Part shown: positions 7,136-15,079 of the stretch, one piece after another
Position numbering within the stretch: position 1 is the first letter of the stretch
Layout of the letters: each line of letters starts with the position of its first letter
Origin: Azoarcus sp.
Lineage (GTDB): Bacteria > Pseudomonadota > Gammaproteobacteria > Burkholderiales > Rhodocyclaceae
Length of the DNA stretch: 44,442 nucleotides
Direction: 5' to 3'
NCBI GenBank assembly: GCA_031268195.1
Contig: JAIRXQ010000039.1
Span: 1 to 44,442 of the forward strand
Notes under the pieces: generated by a model
Database searches by the model: none
What the model saw: only the letters and a program-made list of their open reading frames with translations
What the model was told of the DNA's origin: nothing
Made by a program: the position numbers and the translations under genes

Positions 7136-8662
7136 TCAATAGCTGACGTTGGCGCGCAGGCCGATGGTGGTGACGTCGTCGGCGCGCGGGTTCGCGCCGC
7201 TGTGCCGGGTCCATTGCACATCGGGGGTGAGCGACAGGTTGGGCGTCAGATAGACGCGGTAATAGAGCTCCGCTGTCTGTTCCGCGCCAGAGGGACGGAA
7301 CGTAAAGTCCGCCGGCGCGCCGTTTTCGACATGATCATCGTAATGGTCGGTGCTCAGGAAACCTTCGCCGCCCGCGCGCTTGTAAGCCTTGCTGGCGCGC
7401 AACCATGCGCCCGCGATGCCCACGGCGTCTGCCGCGCGACCCCAGTAGGCGCCGTTGATTTCCGCGCCGAGCACGGCGGCGCGGTCGAACGGCATCTTGC
7501 CGCTCGTGAGGTGGCCGTAGCGCCCGAACAGTTTTACGCCGCGACCGAATTGCTGATCGAACGATAGCCCAAAGCCCGTATGCCGTGAGCTGAAGTCATC
7601 ATGGGTAAAGTGTGGATGCGGAACATCGTGGCTGCGCGACCATGCGTAGAGCCGGTAGTTGCCGTCGTGCCCGCCGAACAGCTTCAGGGTTTTTTCGACC
7701 TGCGCAATCATCAGCGGCGAATCGCCGGTTTTCTGGTAATTGGAGCCTTCGCTGCCCGCGCCGAACGCGCCCAGCGACAAGCGCCAGGGCTCGGCACCAT
7801 TCGTCTCGTTCAGATACGAGAGCACCACACCCGGCTGAAAGCCGTTTGCATCCACGCCCACTTCGCCGCCTGCGTCGAGCAGCGGGTTGTGGACGAAGGC
7901 GGCGTTGAGGAATTGCGTGGCCTCGTCGCCCGCGGCTTCGTTCTGGTCGAAGAAGCCGAAGGTGTCCATCTTGCCCAGCGTGGCTTCCAGCCGGTGTTTC
8001 TTGTCCTCGCCGAACGAGATGCCTGCCTGATACCAGGCTTCGCCGAGGATTGCTACCGAGTCGTCCGCGTTCGCGCCGCTCGCCTTGAACGCCGCCGCGT
8101 TGGGCACGCCGAAGTGCCCGAGCAGGCCGAGTGATCCGTTGAGCCCTTCACCCTGACCGATCCGCACATGGGCGAACAATTTTTGCTCGATCATGCCGAC
8201 TTCCTCCAACGGTACTTCCACGGTGATGTCGGCGCGATAGTTGAGCTTGTTCTCGGCGCCCTCCGTGCCGTGCGGCAGGCCGGTCGCGTTTTGCCAGACG
8301 GTTGTGAGCGCCGCGTCCACGGCAATGCCGTCGAGCTTTTCGGCAAGCGCGGCGGGCTTTTTCATCGCTTGCACGTCTTTTTCCACCGCCTCCAGGCGGG
8401 CGGCGATTTCGGGTTCGCGCCCGGAAGGGCGCTCAGCAGGCTCGCGCTCGGGGGAGCGCTCAGTGGAGCGTTCTTCCGTGGCCATTTCTTTTTCGCGCTT
8501 GAGCGCTTGCACTTCCTTTTCCAGCTGCGCGTTGCGGGATTCCAGCTTCTCCACGCGCTCCAGCAGTTTTTGCAGCATGGCATCAGACGGCGCGGCCAGT
8601 GTAGGCAGTGCGCTCGTCCAGCCCACGATGGCAAACGCGGTGGCGAATGGGCGTGAGCGCAT
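7136..8662 (-). CDS. OprB-like outer-membrane porin with N-terminal coiled coil
   Basis: 508 residues from the ATG at 8662, which has AAGG eight nt upstream. Order: signal peptide ending near LPTLAA; a coiled-coil segment (about 25-100; LEKEVQALKREKE, then a Glu/Arg-rich stretch), probably periplasmic and of the type that contacts peptidoglycan; then a beta-barrel with alternating strands and the KLDGI...LTTVWQNATG entry typical of carbohydrate-selective porins of the OprB group. The last residues are ANVSY, an aromatic C-terminus as expected for barrel assembly. It lies two nt behind a short secreted ORF and its promoter overlaps a Fur-like box, so expression probably rises under iron limitation. 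The substrate is unknown; an iron complex rather than a sugar is possible. Confidence 0.85.
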   Translation of the reverse strand: MRSRPFATAFAIVGWTSALPTLAAPSDAMLQKLLERVEKLESRNAQLEKEVQALKREKEMATEERSTERSPEREPAERPSGREPEIAARLEAVEKDVQAMKKPAALAEKLDGIAVDAALTTVWQNATGLPHGTEGAENKLNYRADITVEVPLEEVGMIEQKLFAHVRIGQGEGLNGSLGLLGHFGVPNAAAFKASGANADDSVAILGEAWYQAGISFGEDKKHRLEATLGKMDTFGFFDQNEAAGDEATQFLNAAFVHNPLLDAGGEVGVDANGFQPGVVLSYLNETNGAEPWRLSLGAFGAGSEGSNYQKTGDSPLMIAQVEKTLKLFGGHDGNYRLYAWSRSHDVPHPHFTHDDFSSRHTGFGLSFDQQFGRGVKLFGRYGHLTSGKMPFDRAAVLGAEINGAYWGRAADAVGIAGAWLRASKAYKRAGGEGFLSTDHYDDHVENGAPADFTFRPSGAEQTAELYYRVYLTPNLSLTPDVQWTRHSGANPRADDVTTIGLRANVSY

Positions 8663-8664
8663 GA

Positions 8665-8883
8665 TCAATGCCTTCCCCGCTGTCCCGTGCCAGCGTGGGA
8701 CAATTCAAATTCATGGGCCACTGTGGATATGCCCGCGCACTGCTGCGGGGCGCCGAACGGGTATTCGCGCGCAGAAGCAGCAAAGGGCAGGACGGCGGAC
8801 AGGGCGGCGAACGCCTGCGCGAGGGAAGATCCGGCAACAGTGGACGGGAGCGGGAGCAAAGCGGTTTCCTTGGAGAACGGCAT
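8665..8883 (-). CDS. 72-residue secreted protein resembling the N-terminus of P19/Tp34 iron proteins
   Basis: Begins MPFSKETALL, has a hydrophobic signal segment (VAGSSLAQAFAALSAVLPFA) with an ASA-type cleavage site, then REYPFGAPQQCAG, which resembles the REYPIGEP start of mature P19/Tp34 periplasmic iron-binding proteins. The rest of that family (about 130 more residues with metal-binding His and Met) is absent, so this is either a truncated relic or a leader-type peptide. The stop is two nt before the porin ATG, suggesting coupled translation. The ATG is only about 10 nt from the predicted transcription start and has no ribosome-binding site. Family match is by eye only. Confidence 0.45.
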   Translation of the reverse strand: MPFSKETALLPLPSTVAGSSLAQAFAALSAVLPFAASAREYPFGAPQQCAGISTVAHEFELSHAGTGQRGRH

Positions 8884-8887
8884 AAAC

Positions 8888-8906
8888 AAGAACAATTCTC
8901 ATTATT
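8888..8906 (-). promoter_or_regulatory. Fur-box-like operator
   Basis: On the minus strand AATAATGAGAATTGTTCTT matches roughly 12-13 of 19 positions of the GATAATGATAATCATTATC consensus. It covers the -10 box of the promoter below, the expected place for Fur repression. Confidence 0.6.
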
Positions 8907-8929
8907 CGATTGTAAGGCGTTCTTGTCAA
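8901..8929 (-). promoter_or_regulatory. Sigma-70 promoter of the porin cassette
   Basis: Minus strand TTGACA (8924-8929), exactly 17 nt, then AATAAT (8901-8906): a perfect -35 and a 5/6 -10. Transcription should start near 8894. Confidence 0.7.
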
Positions 8930-9025
8930 CAGTCAGCAGGCAACTTGCGCCGGACATCGCCCGGCGTTCCCTCCGTACCGGATCCACAAACCGGGCCCAT
9001 AACGTGATTGCGCCGCGTGCAGGAC

Positions 9026-9115
9026 ATACGAGAATGCAGAATGCGCAATACGAGAATGCAGAATGCGCAAGCAAGTAAGAATGCAAAATGCGCACGTAAG
9101 AATGCAGAATACGCA
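9026..9115. repeat. Four 21-25-bp repeat units upstream of the envelope cluster
   Basis: Two perfect 22-bp units (9026-9047, 9048-9069) are followed by two diverged ones (9070-9094, 9095-9115). The shared core is GAATGCAGAATGCGCA. They lie in the 322-bp gap between the Fur-box promoter and the next gene. The gap otherwise shows only a candidate -10 (TATAGT, 9169-9174) for the downstream gene, with no good -35 at normal spacing. Confidence 0.8.
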
Positions 9116-9205
9116 AGTGGATTTTTAAGTATAGTTTTTACATTGCGCAAGCGGGGCAATTGTTGATGTATAGTCCGTGAGTTTTTTAACACAGAGGAGC
9201 AAGCG

Positions 9206-10798
9206 ATGCGTATTGTGGATGCGAAAAACGGGCGCGTTGTATTGACAGTATTGGCTGTGTCGCTGGCGCTGGCAGGTTGCGTAAGCAACGCTGTGCGCAG
9301 CTATGACAAGGAATTGTCCGACACGATCGCGCAAGTACGTTCCGGCGATGTTGTCGGCGCGCTGGGTGTGCTGGAAAAGAACAACCCGGCCGAAAAAGGA
9401 AAAGATGGCGAGGAAGCCCGCAGGGATATCCTCTACTATTTCGAGAAAGGCGAATTGCTCAAGCTTGACAACGACATCGAGCAAAGCCGTGCGGCTTGGC
9501 TGCAAGCCGATGAAATCGTGCGGGAATGGGAAGACGCTGTCAAAACCGATCCATCCAAGCTCATGGGCAACATCGCATCCGTCGTGGTCAACGACAAAAT
9601 GCGTCGCTATGACGGGCAGGACTACGAGAAGGTGTTCCTCAATGCCAGTCTGGCGCTTGATCAGGTGCTGCTCGATGACGTTACTGGCGCGCGCATCGAA
9701 TTGAAAAAGACGGTCGAACGCGAAACCACGATCAAGGATTTCCGCGACAAGGAATATGCCAAGATCGAAGAACAGGGACGCGAACAGAGTGCACCGATCT
9801 TCTCGCTCAAGGATCTGGCCGGCCGCGGCTATCCGGCCGATGAACTGGAAGACAAGGAAGTGCTCGCCCTCAAAAATGGCTACCAGAATGCGTTCGCGCA
9901 CTATCTGGCGGGCTACTTCTTCGAGGTCAAGGGCGAACCCTCCATGTCCGCCCCCGGCTATCGCAATGCGCTGGATCTGGCGCCCGACAGCAGACTGGTT
10001 CAGGAGAAGATCGACAAGAGAACCGGCAAAGCGAAGCCTTACGCGAAGCCCGGCCCCGGTCAGGCTGACGTGCTGTTCGTCGTGGAAAGTGGTTTTGCTC
10101 CGGCGTGGCAATCCGTCCAAATCGATTTGCCGGTGCCGGTCAACAAGAAGCTGGTCGTGCTCACGATGGCCTTCCCGCGCGTCGTCGCCAGATCCCAAAC
10201 CTATGTGCCTTCCCACCTCACCGTGTCCGGCAAGAGGCTGCCCGTCGAGACACTGGTCAACGTCGATGCGCTGGCGCGCCGGCAGTTGAAGGATCAATTG
10301 CCCGGCATCATCGGGCGCGCCGTCGTGCGTGGTGTCATCAAGGGCGCCGCACAGTATGCCGCGCAAGAAAAAGCTGGCAAGTTGGGTGGCCTGGCCATGG
10401 GGGCGCTGGCCGTCGCGACCGAACAGGCTGACACGCGCGCCTGGCGCACGTTGCCCGCCAGGGTGTCGATTGCACGTGCCATTTTGCCCGTCGGTGAACA
10501 GACGGTCGAGATCAACTCCGAGTACGGCACTTATGTCGGCACGATCAACGTCGACAGCAAGATGAGCATCGTCCCGATCCGTCTGGTCAACGGCTATGCC
10601 TATATCGGCCAGAAGGAGGTACAGGGCAATTTCTCCGCCGCGCAATTGCCGGCGGAAGAAGATCCCGCTGAAGTCTTCAAACCGAATGTCGCGCCGCTCG
10701 TGTTGCCCGCGACCGAGGACGAAGGCGAGGCGAAGGAAGACAAGCCTGCGGGCTCGCTGCTGCCCAAGCTGCCGAAGTTGCCGAAGAAGTTGTTCTGA
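9206..10798 (+). CDS. COG3014-type lipoprotein of an envelope cluster
   Basis: 530 residues. The signal peptide ends in a lipobox (LALAGC, Cys at about 26), so it is a predicted lipoprotein. The following region is helical with TPR-like segments (FEKGELLKLDNDIEQSRAAW; NAFAHYLAGYFFEVKG), then a beta-rich part and a Pro/Lys-rich tail (LLPKLPKLPKK). The sequence matches my recollection of COG3014 proteins, which occur next to YcfL and LpoB genes in many Gram-negatives, and that order is found here. The molecular role is unknown, but the neighbours suggest support of peptidoglycan synthesis or outer-membrane assembly. GAGGAG lies six nt before the ATG. Confidence 0.8.
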   Translation: MRIVDAKNGRVVLTVLAVSLALAGCVSNAVRSYDKELSDTIAQVRSGDVVGALGVLEKNNPAEKGKDGEEARRDILYYFEKGELLKLDNDIEQSRAAWLQADEIVREWEDAVKTDPSKLMGNIASVVVNDKMRRYDGQDYEKVFLNASLALDQVLLDDVTGARIELKKTVERETTIKDFRDKEYAKIEEQGREQSAPIFSLKDLAGRGYPADELEDKEVLALKNGYQNAFAHYLAGYFFEVKGEPSMSAPGYRNALDLAPDSRLVQEKIDKRTGKAKPYAKPGPGQADVLFVVESGFAPAWQSVQIDLPVPVNKKLVVLTMAFPRVVARSQTYVPSHLTVSGKRLPVETLVNVDALARRQLKDQLPGIIGRAVVRGVIKGAAQYAAQEKAGKLGGLAMGALAVATEQADTRAWRTLPARVSIARAILPVGEQTVEINSEYGTYVGTINVDSKMSIVPIRLVNGYAYIGQKEVQGNFSAAQLPAEEDPAEVFKPNVAPLVLPATEDEGEAKEDKPAGSLLPKLPKLPKKLF

Positions 10799-10806
10799 AG
10801 ATATTT

Positions 10807-10850
10807 CCCGTGGAAACGGTGCGCCGGAAAAGGGGTACCGTCTCCACGGG
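10807..10850 (+). other. Intergenic hairpin in the envelope cluster
   Basis: CCCGTGGA (10807-10814) plus ACGGT (10816-10820) pairs with ACCGT (10837-10841) plus TCCACGGG (10843-10850): 13 bp with one mismatch and a 16-nt loop. No T-run follows, so it is more likely an mRNA-stability or processing element than a terminator. Confidence 0.55.
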
Positions 10851-10908
10851 TTCGTCTTGTCGTGACGCGTTTGCTTACGCGTCTGCTCACATTACCGAGG
10901 GTTGAATC

Positions 10909-11343
10909 ATGAAACGTTTGGCGATGATCGTGGCCTTGGGCTTGGCATGTTCAGGGGCGGCTTTGCCCGCCCGAGCCGCCGGAGAAGGCGGCTCGATCGC
11001 CAGCAAGGTCGACATATTTGGCGATTTGGGTGCGCTCAGCGTGACCGATCTGCGTGCCTCGCGTCGCAACAATCTGTTGCGCGTGCAGGCGACGATCACC
11101 AATTCGTCGTCCCGCAAGACGAATTTCCAGTATCGCTTCCGCTGGCTCGATGCCGATGGTTTCGTCGTCGGAGAGCCGGGCGTCTGGAAGCCGGAAGTCA
11201 TCGTGGGCAATGGAGACAGGGTCATCGACGCGGGGGCGCTCAATTTCAAGGCCACCGATTTCAAACTTGAACTGAAAGACCCCAATGCGAAGGCGAGCAG
11301 TTACCATAACGGTTCCACTGCGGACAATCCGCCCTATCGTTGA
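10909..11343 (+). CDS. ycfL: YcfL family protein (DUF1425)
   Basis: 144 residues with a signal peptide (cleavage near ARAAG) but no lipobox cysteine, unlike E. coli YcfL, which is a lipoprotein. The mature part is a beta-sandwich-like domain with the family pattern in LRVQATITNSSSRKTNFQYR, followed by FRWLDADGF and a GVWKP turn. In E. coli ycfL is adjacent to lpoB, as here. Function is not established; it is presumed periplasmic and linked to LpoB. The start ATG follows a GAGG-type site. Confidence 0.82.
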   Translation: MKRLAMIVALGLACSGAALPARAAGEGGSIASKVDIFGDLGALSVTDLRASRRNNLLRVQATITNSSSRKTNFQYRFRWLDADGFVVGEPGVWKPEVIVGNGDRVIDAGALNFKATDFKLELKDPNAKASSYHNGSTADNPPYR

Positions 11344-11345
11344 GG

Positions 11346-11373
11346 CTTTCACCTTTCACCTTTCACCTTTCAC
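11346..11373. repeat. Four perfect 7-bp tandem units (CTTTCAC)
   Basis: Begins two nt after the ycfL stop and ends 37 nt before lpoB. Copy number could vary by slippage, but it lies outside both reading frames and upstream of the lpoB ribosome-binding site, so it would change only spacing. Confidence 0.9.
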
Positions 11374-11410
11374 TTTCGTCGTTCTTTTTTCTTCTCTGGA
11401 GGTTTTTTTC

Positions 11411-12001
11411 ATGAAGTCCTGCCGTGCTTTATTTTTGCCCGCCGTGATGGCACTTTCCCTGTCTGCCTGCGTGACGACCGGTGATTCCGGCGTCAGCTAT
11501 GGCGATGCCAAGGAAACTGAAACCGTGACGACCGACCTTGGATCGACCGACATTCAGACCACCACCGAAAAAATGGTCGAGTCCATGCTGCAGCATCCGC
11601 TGTTGCAGGACATCATCCGTCAGCGCGGCCTGCTCATGGCTTCGCCGGTGGAAAACAAGACCAGCGAATACTTCGACACCAAGCTCATCACCGATTCCAT
11701 GTTGTCCCAGTTGCAGAAAAACGGCGTGCGCTACGTGATCGCCGGTGACGAGATGCAAAATCAGGTCGATGAATTGCGCCGTCAGAACCAGAGTGGCCTG
11801 TACAAGAAGAGTTCGGCTGCGAAGGTTGGCAATATGCAGGGCGCGCAGTACCGCATCGACGGGAGCGTTTCGTCCATCGTCAAGAGAACGTCGAGCGTCA
11901 AGGACGTGTACTACAAGATCAACCTGCGGCTGGTCGAGATCGAATCCGGCGTCGTGGAATGGTCTGACGAGAAGGAAATCCGCAAGACGCTCAAGCGTTG
12001 A
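11411..12001 (+). CDS. lpoB: Penicillin-binding protein activator LpoB
   Basis: 196 residues. Signal peptide with lipobox LSAC (Cys at about 20), a short Thr/Gly/Ser-rich linker, then the LpoB globular domain (about 45-195) with LLQDIIRQRGLLMASPVENKT, YVIAGDE and the C-terminal YKINLRLVEIESG strand. LpoB is an outer-membrane lipoprotein that reaches through peptidoglycan to activate PBP1B. The linker is shorter than in E. coli (213 residues overall), as often seen outside enterics. The start is chosen at 11411 because it begins the signal peptide and has GGAGG about nine nt upstream; an in-frame upstream extension lacks signal-peptide character. Confidence 0.9.
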   Translation: MKSCRALFLPAVMALSLSACVTTGDSGVSYGDAKETETVTTDLGSTDIQTTTEKMVESMLQHPLLQDIIRQRGLLMASPVENKTSEYFDTKLITDSMLSQLQKNGVRYVIAGDEMQNQVDELRRQNQSGLYKKSSAAKVGNMQGAQYRIDGSVSSIVKRTSSVKDVYYKINLRLVEIESGVVEWSDEKEIRKTLKR

Positions 12002-12017
12002 TGCCAGCCTGATCTCG

Positions 12018-12055
12018 CCACGCCTGTTCGTTCGCGTTTGAACGGGCGTGGTTTT
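12018..12055 (+). terminator. Terminator-like hairpin between lpoB and the CsgG-like gene
   Basis: 12-bp stem (12018-12029 with 12040-12051, one G-T pair), 10-nt loop, then TTTT. It ends about 25 nt before the next ATG, so it may attenuate rather than end transcription. Confidence 0.65.
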
Positions 12056-12076
12056 ACGTGTCCTGGAGAATGCGTC

Positions 12077-12889
12077 ATGACAAAAGTTTTGAAAACCCTG
12101 TTGCTCGGCGGCATGCTTTCGGCATCGATGTTCATTACGCCGATCGTGCAGGCGCGTGAGGTCAAGGTTGCGGTGACCGATCTCGCCTACGAGGAAAAGG
12201 TGAAGGAATACTTCCGCGAGATCAACGCCAGCTCGAAGTCGTCGTTCCGCGCCTCCGGCCGCGAATCGGCCTACCGTTCTTCCGGGTCGGTCGCGGCGAG
12301 CAGCCAGTCGGACTTCTCCCTCAGGGAAGGCACCTATACCTATATGGAACGTGGCGAACTGCGCAAGTTTACCGCCGACATCAAAGGTGAGATGTTGAAG
12401 ACCGGCTATTTCAACATCGTGCAAGGCAAGCCTTTTACCGCCAAGAATACAGAGAAGCTCTACGACATCATCGACCGTATCAAGAAGGGGCAATACCCTG
12501 GGGCGAAATACGTGTTGTTCGGCACGGTGAGCAGCATCCAGTTCCGCGAAGAAGCCAATCCCGTCGACAACACGGATACGGTGTCCTACACGCTGAGTCT
12601 GGAACTGGTGGCTGATTTCAGCCTCATCAATACTTCGGATTATTCGGTCAAGGCCGCTTTTTCCGCCACAGGCGAAGGACAGGACACGAAACTCGTTTCT
12701 TCGGCGGGCGCCAAGGTGGTGCTGAACCGTGGCAAGGTCGTCTCCGAAGTCTCCAAGAGCCTGGGGGTGGATGTCATCAATCAACTGGAAGAACAGATCG
12801 CCGCGGTCGAAGGTTGGTCGCCGTCCGTGCGGGGCAGTGTCATCGAGCGCGAACAGCAGCAAGAAGACAAGGTCATCATCTTCAAGTAA
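12077..12889 (+). CDS. CsgG/LpoB-like periplasmic protein
   Basis: 270 residues. Signal peptide with cleavage near VQA|REVK and no lipobox. The mature region begins REVKVAVTDLAYEEKV and contains a Ser-rich insert (about 55-80), then a TPR-free alpha/beta domain with the pattern YVLFGTVSSIQF and SLELVADFSLINT found in CsgG-type and LpoB-type folds. It ends with a Gln/Glu-rich tail. It closes the four-gene cluster and is followed by a strong terminator. No curli genes are nearby, so a curli role is unlikely; a periplasmic role with LpoB and the COG3014 lipoprotein is my inference. GGAG lies nine nt before the ATG. Confidence 0.75.
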   Translation: MTKVLKTLLLGGMLSASMFITPIVQAREVKVAVTDLAYEEKVKEYFREINASSKSSFRASGRESAYRSSGSVAASSQSDFSLREGTYTYMERGELRKFTADIKGEMLKTGYFNIVQGKPFTAKNTEKLYDIIDRIKKGQYPGAKYVLFGTVSSIQFREEANPVDNTDTVSYTLSLELVADFSLINTSDYSVKAAFSATGEGQDTKLVSSAGAKVVLNRGKVVSEVSKSLGVDVINQLEEQIAAVEGWSPSVRGSVIEREQQQEDKVIIFK

Positions 12890-12906
12890 TGACGGCTGTG
12901 GTCATG

Positions 12907-12937
12907 AAAAAACGCGGCTTTCGCCGCGTTTTTTTTG
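12907..12937. terminator. Bidirectional terminator between the envelope cluster and prfB
   Basis: AACGCGGC (12911-12918), loop TTTC, GCCGCGTT (12923-12930), with an A-run on the left and T-run on the right. It ends both the + strand cluster and the minus strand prfB, which converge here. Confidence 0.92.
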
Positions 12938-12955
12938 AACTCACTCCCCGCGCCC

Positions 12956-14060
12956 TCAAACCCCTTGCTTGAGACTCGCGGCGATGAACTCATCGAGGCC
13001 GCCGTCCAGCACTGCCTGTGTGTTGCCGACTTCGTAGTTGGTGCGCAGGTCCTTGATGCGGGATTGATCCAGCACGTAGGAGCGGATCTGGTGTCCCCAA
13101 CCGATGTCGGATTTGGAATCTTCCAGCTTTTGTTGTTCGGCCTGCCGTTTGCGCAATTCCAGCTCGTAGAGGCGGGCGCGCAGCATTTTCATGGCCTCGT
13201 CTTTGTTGCGGTGCTGTGAGCGGTCGTTCTGGCACTGCACGACGGTGTTGGTCGGCAGGTGGGTGATGCGCACCGCTGAGTCGGTCTTGTTGATGTGCTG
13301 GCCGCCCGCGCCGGAGGAGCGGTAGGTGTCGATGCGCAGGTCGGCGGGGTTGATCTCGATTTCGATGGAGTCGTCAACCTCCGGGTAGACGAATACCGAG
13401 CTGAAACTTGTATGGCGGCGCGCGTTGGAATCGAACGGGGATTTTCGCACGAGGCGATGGATGCCGGTTTCAGTACGCAGATGGCCGTAGGCGTGCTCGC
13501 CGCTGACCTTGATCGTGCAGTTCTTGACGCCCGCGACTTCGCCTGCGGTTTCTTCGAGCAGTTCGACGTCGAAGCCTTTTTTTTCCGCGTAGCGCAGGTA
13601 CATGCGCTCCAGCATTCCCGTCCAGTCCTGTGCTTCGGTACCGCCCGCGCCGGACTGGATTTCGACGAAGCAGTTCGCTGGATCCATCGGGTGCGAGAAC
13701 ATGCGGCGAAATTCGAGCTTCTCGACTGTCGCCGCGAGTGCGTCCAGATCGGTTTCGACGGCCATAAAGGTGTCGTCATCCGCTTCGGCCTGCGCGAGAT
13801 CGAACAGTTCCTGCAGGTTTTTCGCATCGTTCGCGACGCCTTTCAACGTACTCACCACGTCTTCGAGCTGGCGTTTCTCGCGTCCGAGTTCCTGCGCGCG
13901 CGCCGTATCGTTCCAGACGGCGGGATCTTCGAGGGCGCGATTGATTTCTTCGAGTTTTACCGCTTTGGCATCGTAGTCAAAGATACCTCCGCAACTCGCG
14001 CGCCCGCGCGGCGAGGCCGGAAAGTCGTTCGGCAATGGCGTTCTGGCGTTCTGCTTCCAT
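12956..14060 (-). CDS. prfB: Peptide chain release factor 2 with programmed +1 frameshift
   Basis: RF2 ends translation at UGA and UAA. The first 27 codons ([15 protein letters not shown]...RRYL, ATG at 14060) reach an in-frame TGA at 13977-13979. The reading frame then resumes +1 at GAC (13976-13978), giving 367 residues, close to 365 in E. coli. The stop-recognition motif SPF (in RKSPFDSN) and the catalytic GGQ (in GAGGQHINK) are present. The start and shift are set by the frame change and the classic CTT TGA C site. lysS, the usual downstream partner, is absent; a terminator follows instead. Confidence 0.96.
13976..13990 (-). promoter_or_regulatory. RF2 autoregulatory frameshift site
   Basis: Minus strand reads GGAGGTATCTTTGAC: an internal Shine-Dalgarno-like GGAGG, three nt, then the slippery CTT before TGA and C. 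Low RF2 favours the shift and hence RF2 synthesis. This is the conserved mechanism. Confidence 0.95.
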
Positions 14061-14251
14061 GAAATTCTCCGGGACGAAAAACCGCAAATTATACCGGCGC
14101 GCGCCACGGCGCACGCGGGACTTTACGAGGTTGAGACGGCATGGCCCGGCAGACGACGAAGAACGCGGTGAGCCTGGGGGCGAGCACGAACGACACCGCC
14201 CCGAGACCAACAGGCCGGCGCATCCATCCGCCATCCAGGGGCGAGCGGCGC

Positions 14252-14845
14252 TCAAGCGTAGATATCGAGCGCGCGGCCGGAAGTGGGCGCGAGGCTGTTT
14301 GCAATGGCTTGCCCGAACGCGCTGGCGCGGCGCTCCGTGGTGCCGCCCGCGCCGCTGCTCATCTTTTCCATGTTCTCGCGGGCGATTTCGGCACGCGCTT
14401 CGGCGGCCATTTGCGAGGCCGCCGCTGCGACGCTGCGATCCTGCGGAGAGGGATCGGCGGGGGCGAGCGCGGCGGCGCGGATTTGCGCGGCGCGCACCAG
14501 AGTCTCTTGCGGCGTACGGCCCTTGGAGGTGTCGATGCCGACTTCGCCGGAAACAGCGTATTTCTGCCCGTCGGGGCCGGTTTCATAGCCGAAGCTCGCG
14601 CCCGAAGTGACGAGACTGCCCCCGGCGGCCATGTGTGCCGCTTCGTGGGCGCGCACTTTGCGATCGGTGACCTTCATCTCCTCGAGGCGGCGGCGCTCGG
14701 CCTCGGAGAGTTCGTTTGCGCTGCCGCGTTGTCCGGGGCGCGCGCTGTCCGTGGCCGTCGCGCCATCTTGTTCGCGCCGCGCACCCGCGTAGGCCGAGGC
14801 GCTCTGGAGGGGGCTGGCGACAGGAAAAGAGAGGCCGGAGATCAT
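14252..14845 (-). CDS. SprA-related putative metalloprotease
   Basis: 197 residues. A disordered N-terminus precedes a helix and the zinc-ligand motif HEAAH (67-71, in VRAHEAAHMAAGG), then ASFGYETGPDGQKYAVSGEV, a hallmark of the SprA-related / CJM1_0395 family. The C-terminal half is helical and Ala-rich. Members are presumed zinc peptidases; no substrate is known. There is no signal peptide or membrane segment, so it may be cytoplasmic. It is followed by prfB after 191 nt in which I see no gene, and a strong hairpin lies upstream. The family call is from motif memory. Confidence 0.8.
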   Translation of the reverse strand: MISGLSFPVASPLQSASAYAGARREQDGATATDSARPGQRGSANELSEAERRRLEEMKVTDRKVRAHEAAHMAAGGSLVTSGASFGYETGPDGQKYAVSGEVGIDTSKGRTPQETLVRAAQIRAAALAPADPSPQDRSVAAAASQMAAEARAEIARENMEKMSSGAGGTTERRASAFGQAIANSLAPTSGRALDIYA

Positions 14846-14857
14846 GGTTCGGGCACG

Positions 14858-14891
14858 CTGAAACAGGCGACGAGACGAGTCGCCTTTTCAG
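14858..14891 (-). promoter_or_regulatory. Hairpin or operator upstream of the SprA-related gene
   Basis: Left arm 14858-14871 and right arm 14879-14891 pair over 13 bp with one bulged base and a 7-nt loop. It lies 12 nt upstream of the start codon, in the leader or at the promoter. There is no T-run on the minus strand after it. Confidence 0.45.
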
Positions 14892-15034
14892 CCTAGATCG
14901 CCTTGTCGGGGCGGAAAAGCAGAATCTGCGGCGTGTTGCGTGCTAGTGCTCGCGCGGGCCGGGATTGTTTTTGCCGGTGTATCTGTGTGTGGGGGGAAGG
15001 GAGGCGGCAGCGTGCGTGGGAAAAATGCGCCCAT

Positions 15035-15079
15035 TAGTGTGTCTTATTCGGGTGTGTCCTATTCTGGTGCATCTCACTC
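15035..15079 (-). repeat. Three 15-bp units carrying in-frame TGA, TAG and TAA
   Basis: Minus-strand units GAGTGAGATGCACCA, GAATAGGACACACCC and GAATAAGACACACTA. The first holds the hydrolase-like gene's stop (15074-15076); the others place TAG (15059-15061) and TAA (15044-15046) exactly 15 and 30 nt on, in the same frame. Confidence 0.8.

Noticed and set aside
9125-10645. 506-codon minus frame
   Set aside because: Exactly antisense to the COG3014 lipoprotein gene; composition is that of a reverse-complement shadow.
14858-14891. Terminator for a gene to the right
   Set aside because: No gene on the + strand ends before it and no T-run follows on the minus strand; it is in the leader of the SprA-related gene.
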